From JBHIDJ01 sp046760105 (GTDB taxonomy: Bacteria; Pseudomonadota; Gammaproteobacteria; Acidiferrobacterales; SPGG2), in NCBI GenBank assembly GCA_046760105.1, contig JBHIDJ010000135.1:1-7860 (forward strand): a stretch of 7,860 bases of DNA, given 5' to 3'. Each line of letters opens with the position of its first letter. Within the stretch, counting starts at the first letter, position 1. The translations under genes were made by a program, and so were the position numbers. Of this stretch, positions 6,451 to 7,860 are shown one piece after another. The notes under the pieces are model-generated. The model saw only the letters and a program-made list of their open reading frames with translations. It ran no database searches and was not told the DNA's origin.

Positions 6451-7008
6451 TTGTCTTCACGTGAACTGGCACTCGCAGCGGGTGTAATTCGAGACGGTGG
6501 TGTCATTGCCTATGCGACCGAATCCTGCTTCGGACTTGGCTGTGACCCCACAAAGCGTTCCGCGGTTCAACGTATACTTCAAATCAAGGGGCGCCCAGCC
6601 AGCAAGGGTTTGATCCTAATCGCCGCCGACACTGATCAGCTTGCGCCTTTCGTCGCGGATTTTCCACGCAAGGCGCTGGTTACCTGGCCCGGACCCCACA
6701 CCTGGTTACTTACCCGCACCGACACCGTTCCGCCTTGGATCCGAGGTGCCCATACACGCGTCGCGGTGCGCGTAACGCGCCACCCGCAGGCGGCGGCGCT
6801 GTGTCGTGCGGCAGGCATGGCTATTGTGTCCACCAGTGCTAACCGTGTCGGCGCGAAGCCGGCGCGCACCTATGCAGAGGTGCTGCGTTGCCTGGAGGAT
6901 GAACTGGATTACGTGCTGCCGGGTCGCATCGGTAAGCAAAAAAGCCCGACACCCATCACCGATGGGGTGAGCGGCGAGATTATCCGGGTCGGCGAGGACG
7001 AAGGTTAG
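6451..7008 (+). CDS. tsaC: Threonylcarbamoyl-AMP synthase TsaC (YrdC/Sua5 family)
   Basis: TsaC makes threonylcarbamoyl-AMP from threonine, bicarbonate and ATP, the first step in forming t6A37 on tRNAs that read ANN codons. The 185-residue protein is the single-domain YrdC form, close to E. coli TsaC (190 residues), without the extra Sua5 domain. Visible are GGVIAYATESCFGLGCDP (16-33; the usual YPTE is YATE), IKGRPASKGLIL (45-56) with Lys46, Arg48 and Lys52, WPGPHTWLL (79-87), VAVRVTRHP (104-112) and STSAN (127-131) with the Ser and Asn of the family's KxR...SxN signature. The start must be the TTG at 6451, because a stop (TAG 6445-6447) lies just before it and no in-frame ATG or GTG exists before the conserved core. 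GGAG at 6435-6438, inside the end of purE, is a possible ribosome site. It is probably translationally coupled to purE. Confidence 0.93.
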   Translation: MSSRELALAAGVIRDGGVIAYATESCFGLGCDPTKRSAVQRILQIKGRPASKGLILIAADTDQLAPFVADFPRKALVTWPGPHTWLLTRTDTVPPWIRGAHTRVAVRVTRHPQAAALCRAAGMAIVSTSANRVGAKPARTYAEVLRCLEDELDYVLPGRIGKQKSPTPITDGVSGEIIRVGEDEG

Positions 7009-7041
7009 GCCCGAGAGCATTATCGAATGCCATTCTAGGGC
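7009..7041 (+). other. Possible RNA hairpin between tsaC and hemF
   Basis: GCCCGAGA (7009-7016) can pair with TCTAGGGC (7034-7041) with one mismatch, and inside it GCATT (7017-7021) pairs perfectly with AATGC (7026-7030) around the loop ATCG, leaving a three-base bulge. It starts directly after the tsaC stop and ends 13 bases before the hemF ATG. No T run follows, so it is not a typical terminator; an mRNA processing or translational role is conceivable but undemonstrated. Confidence 0.35.
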
Positions 7042-7054
7042 GCGTATCCAACAT

Positions 7055-7860
7055 ATGAGCAGGGTCGAGAGCGAAAAAGTCAGGGATTATTTGCTGGACT
7101 TGCAGGATCGCATCTGCCGGGCACTCGAACAAAACGATGGTATCGCCCACTTCCGCGAAGACGCGTGGGAGCGACCGCAAGGCGGTGGCGGGCGTACGCG
7201 GGTACTGGTCGACGGCGGGGTGTTCGAACGGGCGGGTGTTAACTTCTCACACGTACACGGTGAAGCACTGCCCTCATCAGCCACGGCGCAGCGACCCGAG
7301 CTTGCGGGTCGCGGCTTCCAGGCGCTCGGTGTATCCGTGGTGATTCATCCGCGTAACCCGTTTGTCCCCACCTCGCACTGTAACGTGCGCTTCTTCACGG
7401 CCGAGAAGCCAGCCGTTGCGCCCGTATGGTGGTTTGGCGGTGGCTTCGATCTGACACCGTACTACGGGTTCGAGGAGGACGCGATCCATTGGCATCGAAC
7501 TGCAAAAGCCGCCTGCGACCCGTGTGGTGAAGATTACTACGCGCGCTTCAAACAATGGTGCGACCAGTACTTCTACATCAAGCATCGCAATGAACCTCGG
7601 GGTATCGGGGGCCTATTCTTCGATGATTTAAACGAAAACGGTTTTGATCATTGCTTTGGCTTTATGAGGAACGTGGGCGATCACTTTCTGCCTGCGTATC
7701 TGCCGATCGTGGAGCGTCGTAAAGGTACACCGTACGGTGAACGCGAGCGTAATTTCCAGCTTTACCGGCGCGGTCGCTATGTCGAATTTAACCTTGTCTA
7801 CGATCGCGGCACGCTGTTTGGGTTGCAGTCCGGCGGCCGCACCGAGTCTATTCTCATGTC
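7055..7860 (+). CDS. hemF: Oxygen-dependent coproporphyrinogen III oxidase HemF, 5' part
   Basis: HemF uses O2 to decarboxylate two propionates of coproporphyrinogen III, giving protoporphyrinogen IX for haem (and, in phototrophs, bacteriochlorophyll). The reading frame is open from the ATG at 7055 to the right edge, giving 268 residues out of about 300, so only about the last 30 are missing. Landmarks are GGGGRTRVL (43-51), ERAGVNFSHVHGEALP (58-73), HPRNPFVPTSHCNVRFF (98-114), WWFGGGFDLTPYYG (125-138), HWHRTA (145-150), KHRNEPRGIGGLFFDDLN (176-193) and YVEFNLVYDRGTLFGLQSGG (242-261). His98, His108, His147 and His177 align, with a constant offset of two, to the four conserved histidines His96, His106, His145 and His175 of the E. 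coli enzyme. The start is 46 bases after tsaC with no clear Shine-Dalgarno. It implies an organism that meets oxygen. The identification is secure. Confidence 0.96.
   Translation, partial: MSRVESEKVRDYLLDLQDRICRALEQNDGIAHFREDAWERPQGGGGRTRVLVDGGVFERAGVNFSHVHGEALPSSATAQRPELAGRGFQALGVSVVIHPRNPFVPTSHCNVRFFTAEKPAVAPVWWFGGGFDLTPYYGFEEDAIHWHRTAKAACDPCGEDYYARFKQWCDQYFYIKHRNEPRGIGGLFFDDLNENGFDHCFGFMRNVGDHFLPAYLPIVERRKGTPYGERERNFQLYRRGRYVEFNLVYDRGTLFGLQSGGRTESILM

Noticed and set aside
7137..7585. Small plus- and minus-strand open frames over the hemF region
   Set aside because: The continuous hemF frame from 7055 to the edge explains the region with unbroken family motifs.
1..7860. A novel defence, mobile or biosynthetic system
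   Set aside because: Every long frame is a recognised core gene or the known DUF3426 family in a conserved order; there are no accessory genes or mobile-element marks apart from the hairpin repeat.

Overview
This window is a conserved chromosomal housekeeping block from a gammaproteobacterium. The order prmA, DUF3426 gene, dusB, fis, purH, purD, purE, tsaC, hemF, all on the plus strand, combined with dusB directly followed by fis, is a gammaproteobacterial arrangement. The proteins resemble those of E. coli throughout, but the order and the long purine cluster suggest a non-enteric, deeper-branching lineage (a Chromatiales-like relative is my guess; a species cannot be named from this sequence). 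I see no phage genes, transposase, CRISPR array, rRNA or tRNA, and no minus-strand gene.

Layout: the 3' part of prmA (ribosomal protein L11 methyltransferase) is followed with no gap by a membrane-anchored zinc-ribbon/DUF3426 protein of unknown role. A 215-base stretch precedes the preferred dusB start and contains a good sigma70-type promoter with a GC-rich discriminator. dusB (tRNA dihydrouridine synthase) overlaps fis by four bases. After 71 bases comes purH, then a striking 7-base-periodic hairpin repeat in the purH-purD gap, then purD (UUG start), purE, tsaC (UUG start, six bases after purE) and the 5' part of hemF, which runs off the right edge.

Functionally, prmA, dusB and tsaC act on ribosomal protein or tRNA modification, fis is a growth-rate-linked nucleoid protein, purD/purE/purH supply de novo IMP synthesis (steps 2, 6b, 9 and 10), and hemF makes protoporphyrinogen IX by the oxygen-dependent route. 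The set is growth-associated, consistent with co-expression under a growth-sensitive promoter upstream of dusB-fis, although that regulation is inferred.

I did not find a new multi-gene system here. The points most worth a second look are the heptad-periodic hairpin between purH and purD, the variant PurE with no purK beside it, the basic C-terminal tail and short N-terminus of Fis, and the internal promoter that revises the dusB start.
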